Source: Nocardia cerradoensis NBRC 101014
GTDB taxonomy: Bacteria; Actinomycetota; Actinomycetes; Mycobacteriales; Mycobacteriaceae
Assembly: GCF_000308535.1 (NCBI RefSeq)
Contig: NZ_BAFW01000374.1
Coordinates: forward strand, 1 to 32,647
Length of the DNA stretch: 32,647 nt
Direction: 5' to 3'
A program made the position numbers and the translations under genes. This document shows positions 14,913 through 22,447 of this stretch, piece by piece. Position 1 is the stretch's first letter, and each line of letters begins with the position of its first letter. The notes under the pieces were generated by a model. The model searched no databases. It had not been told where the DNA came from and saw only the letters and a program-made list of their open reading frames with translations.

Positions 14913-15797
14913 ATGGAGTTGCGCCACATCCGGTATCTGCTGGCCGTCGCCGACCACGGCAACTTCACCCGTGCCGCGGAATCGCTGCACATCTCACAGC
15001 CGACGCTGTCGCAGCAGATCAAACAGCTCGAGCGGATGCTGGGCGTGGTACTGCTCGACCGCTCCGGCCGCACGGTCCGGCTGACCGATGCCGGGCAGGC
15101 GTATGCGCGCCACGCCCGGCTCGCACTGCGCGATCTGGAGGCCGGCGAACGCGCGGTGCACGACGTTCAGGATCTGTCCCGCGGCCATCTGCGGGTGGCG
15201 ACGACGCCGACCTTCACCGCCTATCTGATCGGTCCGCTCGTGCACCGCTTCCGTTCCGAGCATCCGGGGATCAGCCTCACCATTCGCGAGACGACCCAGG
15301 ATGCGATCGAGGCGGATCTGCTCGCCGACCGGCTCGATCTCGGAATCGCCTTCGCCGGCGCGCACGCCGCGGGAGTCGAGCACACCGCGCTGTTCACCGA
15401 AAAACTCGGCCTGGTCGTCGGCTCGGACCATCCGTTCGCCACTGCCGCGCAACCACTGTCGGCCGGGGCGCTGGCCGGCGTCCCGCTGGGGCTGCTGAGT
15501 GCGGACTTCGCCACCCGCCTGCACATCGACCGATACTTCGACGAATGCGGCGTCGCTCCGGATATCGCGGTCGAGGCGAATTCGATCAGCGCGCTGCTGG
15601 AATTCGTCCGGCGCGGATCGCTCGCCACGGTATTGCCCGACGCGATCACGCGGGCACAGGCCGATCTGCACCCGATCCCCCTGAACCCTCCCCTGCCGAT
15701 CCGCACGGTGGAGTTGCTGCGCCGCCACACCGCCTACCACTCGGCCGCCGCCCGCGCGTTCACCGGCGCGGTCCATGCGATCGCCCGAGACTATTGA
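14913..15797 (+). CDS. cynR: LysR-family regulator of the cyanate operon
   Basis: A 294-residue LysR-type activator. The N-terminal helix-turn-helix is MELRHIRYLLAVADHGNFTRAAESLHISQPTLSQQIKQLE, broken here only in description: HIRYLLAVADHGNFTRAAES followed by LHISQPTLSQQIKQLE. The rest is the periplasmic-binding-like sensor domain (GHLRVATTPTFTAYLIGPLV, RLDLGIAFAG, GSLATVLPD). Its place directly upstream of a beta-carbonic anhydrase and a cyanase, on the same strand, identifies it as CynR, which in E. coli activates cynTS when cyanate is present. The start is fixed by the conserved N-terminus; no ribosome site is seen. Confidence 0.88.
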   Translation: MELRHIRYLLAVADHGNFTRAAESLHISQPTLSQQIKQLERMLGVVLLDRSGRTVRLTDAGQAYARHARLALRDLEAGERAVHDVQDLSRGHLRVATTPTFTAYLIGPLVHRFRSEHPGISLTIRETTQDAIEADLLADRLDLGIAFAGAHAAGVEHTALFTEKLGLVVGSDHPFATAAQPLSAGALAGVPLGLLSADFATRLHIDRYFDECGVAPDIAVEANSISALLEFVRRGSLATVLPDAITRAQADLHPIPLNPPLPIRTVELLRRHTAYHSAAARAFTGAVHAIARDY

Positions 15798-15815
15798 TTC
15801 GAACTATGGTTACGA

Positions 15816-15833
15816 TCCGATACAAGTATTGGA
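15816..15833. promoter_or_regulatory. Candidate CynR binding site before the carbonic anhydrase gene
   Basis: An 18-bp imperfect palindrome, tccgatac and gtattgga around aa (one mismatched pair in 8), about 60 bp before the carbonic anhydrase start. LysR proteins bind dyads of the T-N11-A type and this element fits that form. CTATAG follows 3 bp later and may be the -10 box, so the dyad would lie at the -35 region where an activator could contact polymerase. Confidence 0.5.
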
Positions 15834-15895
15834 CCCTATAGCTACAGGTCATGCAGGCTGGTCTCAGTCCCCAGCCACTCCGAACGGAGCGCTTC

Positions 15896-16486
15896 ATGCA
15901 TGACCTCACCACCGGCGTCACGCACTTCCGCGACGCCGTCTTCCCCGCCAAGGCGGAGTTGTTCGCCCAGCTCACCACGACGCATACGCCCGGCACCCTG
16001 TTCATCGGATGCTCCGACGCACGTGTCGTGCCCGAACTGATCACCAGTAGCGAACCCGGTGAGCTGTTCGTCGTGCGCACCGCGGGCAATCTCGTCCCCG
16101 CGTACGGGCCGGGGTCCGACGGCGTGGCGGCCAGTATCGAATACGCCGTCGCGGTGCTGGGCGTCGAACGCATCGTGGTGTGCGGGCACTCCGGCTGCGG
16201 GGCGATGACGGCATTGGCCGAACGCCACGATCTCAGCACGATGCCCACCGTCGCCGCGTGGCTGCGCCATGCCGATGCCGCCGCGGCCCGCCCGGGCTCG
16301 GCGGCGATCGCGTCGCTGATCCGCGCGAACGTCGTTGCTCAGCAAGCGAATCTGGCCACCCACCCGGCGGTGGCGCGGGCCTTGTCGACCGGAGCCGTCA
16401 CCGTCGAAGGCTGGGTCTTCGACATCGGTACCGGCACCGTCACCGTGATCGACCCGGCGGGATCCGACCGGACCCTGGCCGCCTGA
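15896..16486 (+). CDS. cynT: Beta-carbonic anhydrase of the cyanate operon
   Basis: A 196-residue beta-class carbonic anhydrase, converting CO2 and bicarbonate. The zinc ligands and dyad are visible in FIGCSDARVVPE (CxDxR) and VCGHSGCGAM (HxxC). In cyanate metabolism it regenerates the bicarbonate that cyanase consumes, as known for E. coli CynT. ATG 15896 is preferred to ATG 15851 because GGAG lies 8 bp upstream and the protein then begins MHDLTTGVTHFRDAVFP, as in the family. Cyanase follows after 49 bp, which contain a small hairpin. Confidence 0.92.
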   Translation: MHDLTTGVTHFRDAVFPAKAELFAQLTTTHTPGTLFIGCSDARVVPELITSSEPGELFVVRTAGNLVPAYGPGSDGVAASIEYAVAVLGVERIVVCGHSGCGAMTALAERHDLSTMPTVAAWLRHADAAAARPGSAAIASLIRANVVAQQANLATHPAVARALSTGAVTVEGWVFDIGTGTVTVIDPAGSDRTLAA

Positions 16487-16495
16487 AACCCCCGC

Positions 16496-16516
16496 GCCGC
16501 CGTGCATGACGGCGGC
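16496..16516 (+). other. Hairpin between cynT and cynS
   Basis: Perfect 8-bp stem gccgccgt (16496-16503) and acggcggc (16509-16516) with a 5-nt loop, 9 bp after the cynT stop and 19 bp before the cynS start. It has no T-run, so it could cause partial termination or set transcript stability within the operon. Confidence 0.4.
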
Positions 16517-16535
16517 CGAAAGAGAGGAAAACCCT

Positions 16536-17006
16536 ATGGTGCACGCACAATTCGATCCGGCCGCGCGTCAGGCGCTGGCCGCGACGGCGGTCGAGGCCAA
16601 GATCGCCAAGGATCTCACCTGGCAGCAGATCGCCGACACCGCCGGCTATTCGACGGCCTTCGTCACCGCGGCGATCCTCGGGCAGCATCCCCTGCCGAAA
16701 CAGGCCGCGGAGGCCGTGGCCGAGCTGCTCGGGCTGGGCGACGACGCGGCGGCGCTGCTGCAGACCATCCCCACCCGCGGGTCGATTCCGGGCGGCGTGC
16801 CGACGGATCCGACGATCTACCGCTTCTACGAAATGCTGCAGGTGTACGGCACCACGCTCAAAGCGCTGGTCCACGAGCAGTTCGGCGACGGCATCATCAG
16901 CGCCATCAACTTCGAGCTCGACGTGCGCAAGGTGCCCGATCCGGAGGGCGGCGAACGCGCCGTGATCACGCTGGACGGCAAGTACCTGCCCACCAAGCCC
17001 TTCTGA
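16536..17006 (+). CDS. cynS: Cyanate lyase (cyanase)
   Basis: A 156-residue cyanase, the same length as E. coli CynS. It converts cyanate and bicarbonate to carbamate and CO2, with carbamate breaking down to ammonia and a second CO2. The N-terminal helical part (LTWQQIADTAGYSTAFVTAAI) precedes the catalytic part. By E. coli numbering the catalytic residues are all present: R96 and E99 in IYRFYEML and S122 in GIISAINF. ATG 16536 has AGAGGAAAA upstream and gives exactly this numbering. A deaminase gene follows after 37 bp and probably belongs to the same operon. Confidence 0.96.
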   Translation: MVHAQFDPAARQALAATAVEAKIAKDLTWQQIADTAGYSTAFVTAAILGQHPLPKQAAEAVAELLGLGDDAAALLQTIPTRGSIPGGVPTDPTIYRFYEMLQVYGTTLKALVHEQFGDGIISAINFELDVRKVPDPEGGERAVITLDGKYLPTKPF

Positions 17007-17043
17007 ACACTCACTTCCCGAACACGACTCACCCAGGAGTGCC

Positions 17044-17568
17044 ATGGATTTCGCACAACGCACCATCGATCTGGCCCGCCGCAACGTCGAGGAGGGCGGC
17101 CGGCCGTTCGCGACGGTCATCGTCAAGGACGGGGAGATTCTCGCCGAGAGCCCCAACCTGGTCGCGCAGACCTCGGACCCGACCGCACACGCGGAGATCC
17201 TCGCGATCCGCCAGGCCTGCACCACCCTCGGCACCGAACATCTGACCGGAACCACGATCTACATCCTCGCCCTGCCCTGTCCGATGTGCCTGGGCGCGCT
17301 GTACTACTGCTCCCCCGACGAGGTCGTCTTCCTCACCACCCGCGAGGCCTACGCGCCGCACTACGTCGACGACCGGAAGTACTTCGAGCTCAACACCTTC
17401 TACGACGAATTCGCACGTCCGTGGGATGAGCGCCGGCTGCCGATGCGCCACGAACCCCGCGCCGATGCGGTCGACGTCTACCGCCGATGGCAGGAACGCA
17501 ACAACGGCGAGCGCCGGGTGGCGGGAGCGCCGACGACCGCGCCACGAAATACAGCTGCTGGGGCATGA
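17044..17568 (+). CDS. Nucleoside/guanine-deaminase-like protein with a chimeric 3' end
   Basis: A 174-residue zinc deaminase: PTAHAEILAI carries the His ligand and catalytic Glu, and ALPCPMCLGALYYC the two Cys ligands. AGGAG precedes ATG 17044. The family-like part ends near VYRRWQERN (about residue 153). The last 20 or so residues are the reverse complement of an older gene on the other strand (17390-18109), so this tail is probably an accidental extension from a DNA junction near 17,515-17,525. It differs clearly from the deaminase at 14327. Being read with cynTS suggests that nitrogen release from a nucleobase or related amine is induced together with cyanate breakdown (inference). Confidence 0.88.
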   Translation: MDFAQRTIDLARRNVEEGGRPFATVIVKDGEILAESPNLVAQTSDPTAHAEILAIRQACTTLGTEHLTGTTIYILALPCPMCLGALYYCSPDEVVFLTTREAYAPHYVDDRKYFELNTFYDEFARPWDERRLPMRHEPRADAVDVYRRWQERNNGERRVAGAPTTAPRNTAAGA

Positions 17569-18109
17569 GCGTTCCCGTGTGCCCGCTGGGCATCACGCCG
17601 GTCATCCGGAGCCGGCCCAAACCCAGTGCGGCAGCGGCCTTCTCCCGAGCACGGACCAGTGGACGCCACCGCCAGGTGATCAGCGGCATACGCTTCCCGG
17701 CGGCGTTGAGCGCACGCAGTGCCGGCGTGTCGGATGCGGTCAGGGTCCATTCCAGAGCCGGCCGGTCGACGGTGACCCGCAGTGAGGCCGGACCGGTCCA
17801 CGCCACGGCGATGGTGGCGAATCCGGTATGGGTACAGGCGGGGCCGTAGTAGCGGGGGCAGGCGGTCTCGAGCCGGTCACCGTCGACGAAGATCGACCAG
17901 CGGCCTTCCGGATCGCGGTGCCATACCGTGACGTAGGGGCCGAAGTCGTTCTCGGGGAAGACCCGGAGGGCGAGCACGTGGCCGCTGTCGAACGGGAGGC
18001 CGAAAACGCCCCAGCCCTTGACGTATTCGTGGTCCGGCCACGGCGCCGAGCCGCGTCGCCGCGGTAGATCGGTCAATCGGGAGGCCAGATCGAGTGTGGT
18101 CGTCGACAT
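17390..18109 (-). CDS. Conserved actinobacterial protein of unknown function, C-terminally truncated
   Basis: The first 195 or so residues look like a conserved protein: GWGVFGLPFDSGHVLALRVF, DFGPYVTVWHRDP, GRWSIFVDGDRLETACPRYY and MTGVMPSGHTGTLMPQQLYF. I recall this pattern from actinobacterial proteins of unknown function, usually beside TetR genes, with some 60 further residues after this point. Here, from about 17,525 downward, the frame becomes Arg/Pro-rich and is antisense to the deaminase. The normal C-terminus is therefore missing and the last 44 residues are probably meaningless. ATG 18109 is the first start of the conserved part. The gene follows the TetR gene on the same strand after 90 bp. 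Confidence 0.6.
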   Translation of the reverse strand: MSTTTLDLASRLTDLPRRRGSAPWPDHEYVKGWGVFGLPFDSGHVLALRVFPENDFGPYVTVWHRDPEGRWSIFVDGDRLETACPRYYGPACTHTGFATIAVAWTGPASLRVTVDRPALEWTLTASDTPALRALNAAGKRMPLITWRWRPLVRAREKAAAALGLGRLRMTGVMPSGHTGTLMPQQLYFVARSSALPPPGARRCCVPAIGGRRRPHRRGVRGASAAGAHPTDVRIRRRRC

Positions 18110-18172
18110 TGCGAAACCTCGATTCGTGCGTGGTTCGTCCCAGGAACGCTAGGCGCGACGCGGGTCCCTGTC

Positions 18173-18190
18173 GTCGGGTGTTCTCCCGAC
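18173..18190 (-). terminator. Small hairpin after the TetR gene
   Basis: Perfect 6-bp stem gtcggg (18173-18178) and cccgac (18185-18190), 10 bp after the TetR stop in its reading direction. There is no T-run. It may mark the 3' end of the TetR message before the next gene on that strand. Confidence 0.25.
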
Positions 18191-18199
18191 AAATGCCGA

Positions 18200-18778
18200 T
18201 CAACCCGCGGCGGGAATGGCACGCTCCACGATCGTGTGCACCAGTTCCGCCGCCCGCCGCTCGTCGAAAATGCCGGGGAGCGTGAGCCGTTCGAGGATGA
18301 GCCAGTTCAAGGCGAGATACAGCAGCACCACGGCGTCCTCGTCGCCGGGCAGCTGTGACTCCCGGAAGTTGGCGATGTTGAAGTCCAGGTCCGCGCGGAC
18401 TCGCTCGGTCAGCAGCGCCTGCAGTTCGGGACGGCGGGTGGCCTCCAGCCGCAGTTCGAGAATCGCGAGATAGCCGGTGCGGAAATGGAAGACGCGCTCG
18501 ACCACCTCGGTCATGAGTTCGGTCATACTCTCGCGGGTCTGCGGGCCGCGCGATTTCGCCATCGCTTCCTCGCTCGGGATCAGCCGCTCGTAATAGCGGT
18601 TGCCGACCTGCACGAGCAGCGCGTCCCGGTTGGGGAAGTAGTTGGACGCCGTGCCCGCCGGGACTCCCGCCTCCTGATCCACCGCCCGGAAGGTCAGCCC
18701 GCGGGCCCCCTCCCGGGCCAGGACCTCGATCGACGCGTCCAGCAGAGCCTGCCGGCGTTCCGGATTCGTGCGCACCAC
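18200..18778 (-). CDS. TetR-family transcriptional regulator
   Basis: A repressor of the TetR type. The helix-turn-helix is complete: RRQALLDASIEVLAREGARG, then FRAVDQEAGVPAGTASNYF, then the ligand-binding helical domain. GTG 18778 is preferred over ATG 18793 because the segment between them supplies GGAG 9 bp before the GTG, while nothing resembling a ribosome site precedes the ATG; the ATG would give five more residues. A pair of TAGTACTA-type sites lies just upstream, so it probably represses itself and perhaps the FAD monooxygenase 270 bp away on the other strand. The truncated gene at 17390-18109 follows it on the same strand. Confidence 0.88.
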   Translation of the reverse strand: MVRTNPERRQALLDASIEVLAREGARGLTFRAVDQEAGVPAGTASNYFPNRDALLVQVGNRYYERLIPSEEAMAKSRGPQTRESMTELMTEVVERVFHFRTGYLAILELRLEATRRPELQALLTERVRADLDFNIANFRESQLPGDEDAVVLLYLALNWLILERLTLPGIFDERRAAELVHTIVERAIPAAG

Positions 18779-18793
18779 TTGACACCACTCCAT

Positions 18794-18836
18794 CTGTAGT
18801 ACTACGGTTCAAAACACTTCGATCAGAGTACTACAG
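18794..18836. promoter_or_regulatory. Paired operator upstream of the TetR gene
   Basis: Site 1, gtagtactac (18796-18805), is a perfect palindrome. Site 2, gagtactacag (18826-18836), repeats its core with one base changed. Together ctgtagtact (18794-18803) and agtactacag (18827-18836) form a 10-bp inverted repeat with a 23-bp spacer. Two copies of an A/T-containing dyad in G/C-rich DNA directly before a TetR gene are typical of an autoregulatory operator. Confidence 0.65.
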
Positions 18837-19048
18837 CTGAGGCGGTACCGATATGCGAAAGCAACGCAGCACCTTCCCGGCCCAGGCCGATCAGCGACGC
18901 TTCGGCACGCGTCCCGTGCCTCCGCGCACGGTCACCCATTCCAAGGGCGGCTGGCCCCGGCACGGCAGGCACGGGGCGCGGTAACGCACGGCAGTGCCAG
19001 GTGTCCGAATCGTTCGACCGGCCGGAAACGGCCCGGATTGGGAGTGGA

Positions 19049-20617
19049 ATGCATACCGACGTGATCATCGTGGGCGCGGGCCCCACCGGCCTGATGCTGG
19101 CCGCCGAACTGCGGTCGGCCGGAGTCCGGCCGCTGGTACTGGAACGGCAGCCACGCCCTCGCGACACTCCGAAGGCCGGCGGGCTCGGCGGGCAGATTCT
19201 CGAATTGTTGCGCTACCGGGGCCTGCTGGACCGGTTCGAATCGGCGTGCACCGATCCGATTCCGGCGCCGCGGTTCCCGTTCGGCGGTGTCCACGTCGAC
19301 CTGACCTCGCTCGCCGAATCGCCGATGCACGCCTTGCCGCTGCCGCAACAGCAGCTCGAGCGGCTACTCGGCGAACGCGCCGGTGAACTCGGCGTCGACA
19401 TCCGGCGCGGACACCGGGTGCTGGACGTGACGCAGGATGCCGACGCGGTCACCGCGCAGGTGCAGGGGCCGGACGGGACATACCGGGTGACCGCCCGCTA
19501 CCTGGTGGGCTGCGACGGCGCCCGCAGCGGGGTCCGCGACATGGCCGGAATCCCGTTTCCCGGCACCGTCTATCCGGAGGTCAACCGGCTGGCCCAGATC
19601 ACGGTGCCCGACTCCGTGTCCCGGCTGGACAACGGCGACCTCGACCTCGACGGGTTCGGCATCATCCGGGCGGGTTTCACGCGCACCGAGCGCGGGCTGT
19701 TCGGGCTGGGCGTCTCACCCACATCGGAGGTGCTGTCGGTCTACACGACCGAGGACGAGTCCGTCGAATACGACGACGACATGCCGATGACCGTGGCCGA
19801 GCTACAGGACAGCATCCACCGTGTGCTCGGCGCGGAACTCCCTGTGGCGCAGACATATCGGCTGTCTCGTTTCACCTTCGAAGCCCGGCAGGCCGAACGC
19901 TACCGCGACGGACGGATCCTGCTCGCCGGCGATGCGGCCCATCTGTTCCCGGCCACGGGCGTCGCCCTCAACGTCGGCATGCTCGACGCGGTCAACCTGG
20001 CCTGGAAGCTGGCCGCCGACGTCCAGGGCTGGGCGCCGGACGGGCTGCTGGACACCTACCACGACGAACGGTATGTCGCGGGGGCGCGGACCATGCTGCA
20101 CACCCGGGCGCAGGTCGCGCTGCGGCGTGGGCACGACCCGGCCGCCGAAGCGCTCCGAACGGTCTTCCAGGAGCTGCTCACCGACGACCAGCCCCTGCGG
20201 CGCATGGGCGCGCTCATCGCCGGCGCCGACATCCGCTACGAGCTACCCAACCCGAACGGTCACGCCCTGACCGGTACTTTCGCGCCGAACCTGGCTGCGC
20301 TCACCGGCCGAGGCGGCACCGGCGAAGGCAGCACCGCACTGCTGCCGGACGCGCGCCCGGTCCTGCTCGATCTGGCCGACCGGCCGGAGCTGCGCGCGGC
20401 GGCACGAGAATGGAAGCACCGCATCGACATTCGCACCGCCGAGACCGCCGATCGGCCCGCCGACGCCCTCCTCATCCGCCCGGATGCGCACATAGCCTGG
20501 GCGGCGACGGTCGGCGAACACGCAGAGACCGCCGAACTCGGCCTGCGGACAGCGCTGAGGTCCTGGTTCGGCGCGCCCGTGGAGCCCGGCATCCCGGCCG
20601 GGGCCGTGCGTCCCTGA
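19049..20617 (+). CDS. FAD-dependent aromatic monooxygenase, Rox/PgaE-like
   Basis: A 522-residue class A flavin monooxygenase, hydroxylating aromatic compounds with NAD(P)H and O2. The FAD motif is TDVIIVGAGPTGLMLAAEL, the DG motif is YLVGCDGARSGVR, and the second FAD site is GRILLAGDAAHLFPATGVAL followed by NVGMLDAVNLAWKL. The C-terminal thioredoxin-like extension ends with LLIRPDAHIAWAA. This layout matches rifampicin monooxygenase and polyketide hydroxylases; the substrate is unknown. ATG 19049 has GGGAGTGG just upstream. The gene lies divergent from the TetR regulator, with the paired operator in the 270-bp region between, a usual arrangement for inducible detoxification. Confidence 0.93.
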   Translation: MHTDVIIVGAGPTGLMLAAELRSAGVRPLVLERQPRPRDTPKAGGLGGQILELLRYRGLLDRFESACTDPIPAPRFPFGGVHVDLTSLAESPMHALPLPQQQLERLLGERAGELGVDIRRGHRVLDVTQDADAVTAQVQGPDGTYRVTARYLVGCDGARSGVRDMAGIPFPGTVYPEVNRLAQITVPDSVSRLDNGDLDLDGFGIIRAGFTRTERGLFGLGVSPTSEVLSVYTTEDESVEYDDDMPMTVAELQDSIHRVLGAELPVAQTYRLSRFTFEARQAERYRDGRILLAGDAAHLFPATGVALNVGMLDAVNLAWKLAADVQGWAPDGLLDTYHDERYVAGARTMLHTRAQVALRRGHDPAAEALRTVFQELLTDDQPLRRMGALIAGADIRYELPNPNGHALTGTFAPNLAALTGRGGTGEGSTALLPDARPVLLDLADRPELRAAAREWKHRIDIRTAETADRPADALLIRPDAHIAWAATVGEHAETAELGLRTALRSWFGAPVEPGIPAGAVRP

Positions 20618-20628
20618 TCGGGGAACGT

Positions 20629-21256
20629 TCAGTCGGCGGCCCGGGTGTCCAGCAGGCCGTGCTGCACGGCGTAGAGGGTGGCGGTCGATCGGGTGGACGA
20701 TCCGGTCTTGACGTAGATGCGTTCGATATGGGTGCCCGCGGTCTTCGGCGTGATACCGAGCGCGCGGGCGACCTCGCGCGCCGAGGCGCCGCGGGCGATG
20801 AGGACGAGGACTTCGAGTTCGCGGGGTGTGAGTCCGTCGGGGCCGCAGCGGCGCCGCCCGCGGGGCTGCCCGGCCGTGTCGAGGACCGCGTCGACCGCCG
20901 CCGCGTCGAGTCGCCCGGCACGGACCTCGGCGCGCAGCTCGGCGGCGATTCGCTTGGGCGACAGGGCCTCTCGATAGGCGCGTGGCTCGGACGCGGCTCG
21001 ACAGGTATCGGCCGCGGCCAGTATGCGCGCCGTGACGGGAATCGCCGGGGCGGTCAGCGCAGAACGCGTCCACCACGGCGGGATCGAACTGGGTTCCGCG
21101 CCGGGACTGCGCGGCATCGACGGCGGCGTCGATGCCGGCCTCGCGATGCAGCACCTCGACGACGTCGGCGAGATGGAACAGCCGCATGCCGAGCCCGATG
21201 CGCTCCCCGCCGATCCCACCCGGCACACCCTTGCCGTCCCACCCGCATCCCGAGCG
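20629..21256 (-). pseudogene. Decayed HD-GYP/LuxR-type regulator
   Basis: Two frames on the minus strand are both recognisable. From 21256 to about 21,050 one frame reads GWDGKGVPGGIGGERIGLGM, then LFHLADVVEVLHREAGIDAA and SRRGTQFDPAVVDAFCA, which is the N-terminal HD-GYP half. It opens right after an in-frame TGA (21257-21259). From about 21,050 to 20629 a second frame reads AIPVTARILAAADTCRA, then LTPRELEVLVLIARGASARE with PKTAGTHIERIYVKTG, the end of the HD part and a complete LuxR helix-turn-helix. About 150 residues normally found between these pieces are missing and the frame changes at the joint. The gene has thus lost its start and its middle. The HTH part might still be translated. 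Confidence 0.75.
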
Positions 21257-21351
21257 TCACGCGTCATGGTGCGAGCATAGGCCGCGCTCGCCGCCTTCGG
21301 ACCGGCTCCCGCGCGCTGCGAGCGACGCGTTTCCGCGCGACACCGGACCGA

Positions 21352-21383
21352 CGAAAAACGGCCCCGGAACCAGTGGTTCCGGG
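21352..21383 (-). terminator. Rho-independent terminator of the tRNA gene
   Basis: On the minus strand a perfect 9-bp stem (21363-21371 with 21375-21383, arms cccggaacc and ggttccggg, 3-nt loop) is followed by GGCCGTTTTTCG. It begins 15 bp after the tRNA 3' end. Confidence 0.85.
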
Positions 21384-21397
21384 ACCGCACTCCCTAG

Positions 21398-21471
21398 TAG
21401 CGGGGACAGGATTTGAACCTGCGACCTCTGGGTTATGAGCCCAGCGAGCTACCGAGCTGCTCCACCCCGCG
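21398..21471 (-). tRNA. Initiator tRNA-fMet (anticodon CAU)
   Basis: A 74-nt cloverleaf can be folded by eye: acceptor CGCGGGG with CCCCGCT, D arm GAGC/GCTC, anticodon stem CTGGG/CCCAG enclosing CTCATAA, and T arm GCAGG-TTCAAAT-CCTGT. The anticodon is CAT. The first pair (C1 with T72) is mismatched and the anticodon stem has three consecutive G-C pairs, both marks of the initiator tRNA. CCA is not encoded. A terminator follows. Confidence 0.95.
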
Positions 21472-21620
21472 TCGGTAGGTTCAACCCTACGCAACCGTCC
21501 GGAGAAAACCAAAACGCCTGGTGGCGGCCCATGAATCGCGTGAACTTCCGACGGCGATCCATCGGCGCACGGTGATCGCAACGATGGAGCTCGGCCGCCG
21601 AGGGACGCCACACTGTCCGG

Positions 21621-22436
21621 GTGACGACGACGAACCTGCATCCCGTGCGCGGCCGCTACCGCGATCCGGAACTGACCTCGCTGGCGCGGACCAACTCGGT
21701 GATCGAGTTGCAGCTCGCGCACCGGTCGGTGCGCGCCTTTCTCGACGAGCCCGTGGGTGAGGAGGAGTTGACCGCGATCGTCGCGGCGGCGCAGTCGGCC
21801 TCGACCTCGTCGAATCTGCAGGCGTGGAGCGTCGTCGCGGTGCGGGATCCGGCGCGCCGCGATCGGCTGGCGACGCTGGCGGGCGATCAGGATTTCATCC
21901 GCCGCGCACCGCTGTTCCTGGTGTGGCTGGCCGACCTGGGCCGGATCGCCCGGCTCGCGGCGGCGCGGCAGGCGACGGTCGACGCGACCGAATACCTCGA
22001 GTCCACGATCCTCGGTTTCGTGGATACGTCCCTCGCGGCGCAGAACGCGGTGATCGCGGCCGAATCACTGGGACTGGGCACGGTTTTCGTGGGCGGTATC
22101 CGCAACAACCCCGACGGCGTCGCCGCCGAGCTGAATCTGCCGGACCGAGTGTTCGCCGCCTTCGGGCTGGCGGTCGGTGTGCCCGACCCGGCCGAATCCG
22201 CCGGGGTGAAACCGCGGCTGCCGCAACGCGCGGTCCTGCACCACGACGTCTACGACGCCGCCGGGGATGCCGTGATCGACGACTACGACGCCCGGCTGAC
22301 CGAATACAACGCCGAATACGGTCGCTCGAGCGGCTGGATCGCCACCGTCCTCCAGCGCCTCGCCGACCGCGACAGTCTCAAAGGCAGGCACCGCCTGCGA
22401 GAACATCTGCGGCGTCAGGGTTTTCCGTCGGTGTAG
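21621..22436 (+). CDS. NfsA-like FMN nitroreductase / NADPH oxidoreductase
   Basis: A 271-residue flavoprotein of the nitroreductase family, close to NfsA/FRP-type NADPH oxidoreductases. The N-terminal FMN-phosphate site is LQLAHRSVRAFLDEPV with the usual HRSVR, the next landmark is AAAQSASTSSNLQAWSVVAV, and the second flavin region is LGLGTVFVGGIRNNP. The C-terminal part has PRLPQRAVLHHDVY and a long terminal helix region. GTG 21621 gives the normal N-terminus, with CCGGG just before it. Such enzymes reduce nitroaromatics, quinones or flavin in vivo. It stands 12 bp before the type II thioesterase on the same strand and is probably co-transcribed with it. Confidence 0.9.
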   Translation: MTTTNLHPVRGRYRDPELTSLARTNSVIELQLAHRSVRAFLDEPVGEEELTAIVAAAQSASTSSNLQAWSVVAVRDPARRDRLATLAGDQDFIRRAPLFLVWLADLGRIARLAAARQATVDATEYLESTILGFVDTSLAAQNAVIAAESLGLGTVFVGGIRNNPDGVAAELNLPDRVFAAFGLAVGVPDPAESAGVKPRLPQRAVLHHDVYDAAGDAVIDDYDARLTEYNAEYGRSSGWIATVLQRLADRDSLKGRHRLREHLRRQGFPSV

Positions 22437-22447
22437 GCTTTCGGCCC

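Noticed and set aside
18853..18984. A 43-codon plus-strand frame between the TetR operator and the FAD monooxygenase
   Set aside because: It is basic and Pro/Arg-rich with only a weak ribosome site and no similarity that I recognise; possible leader peptide but not supportable.
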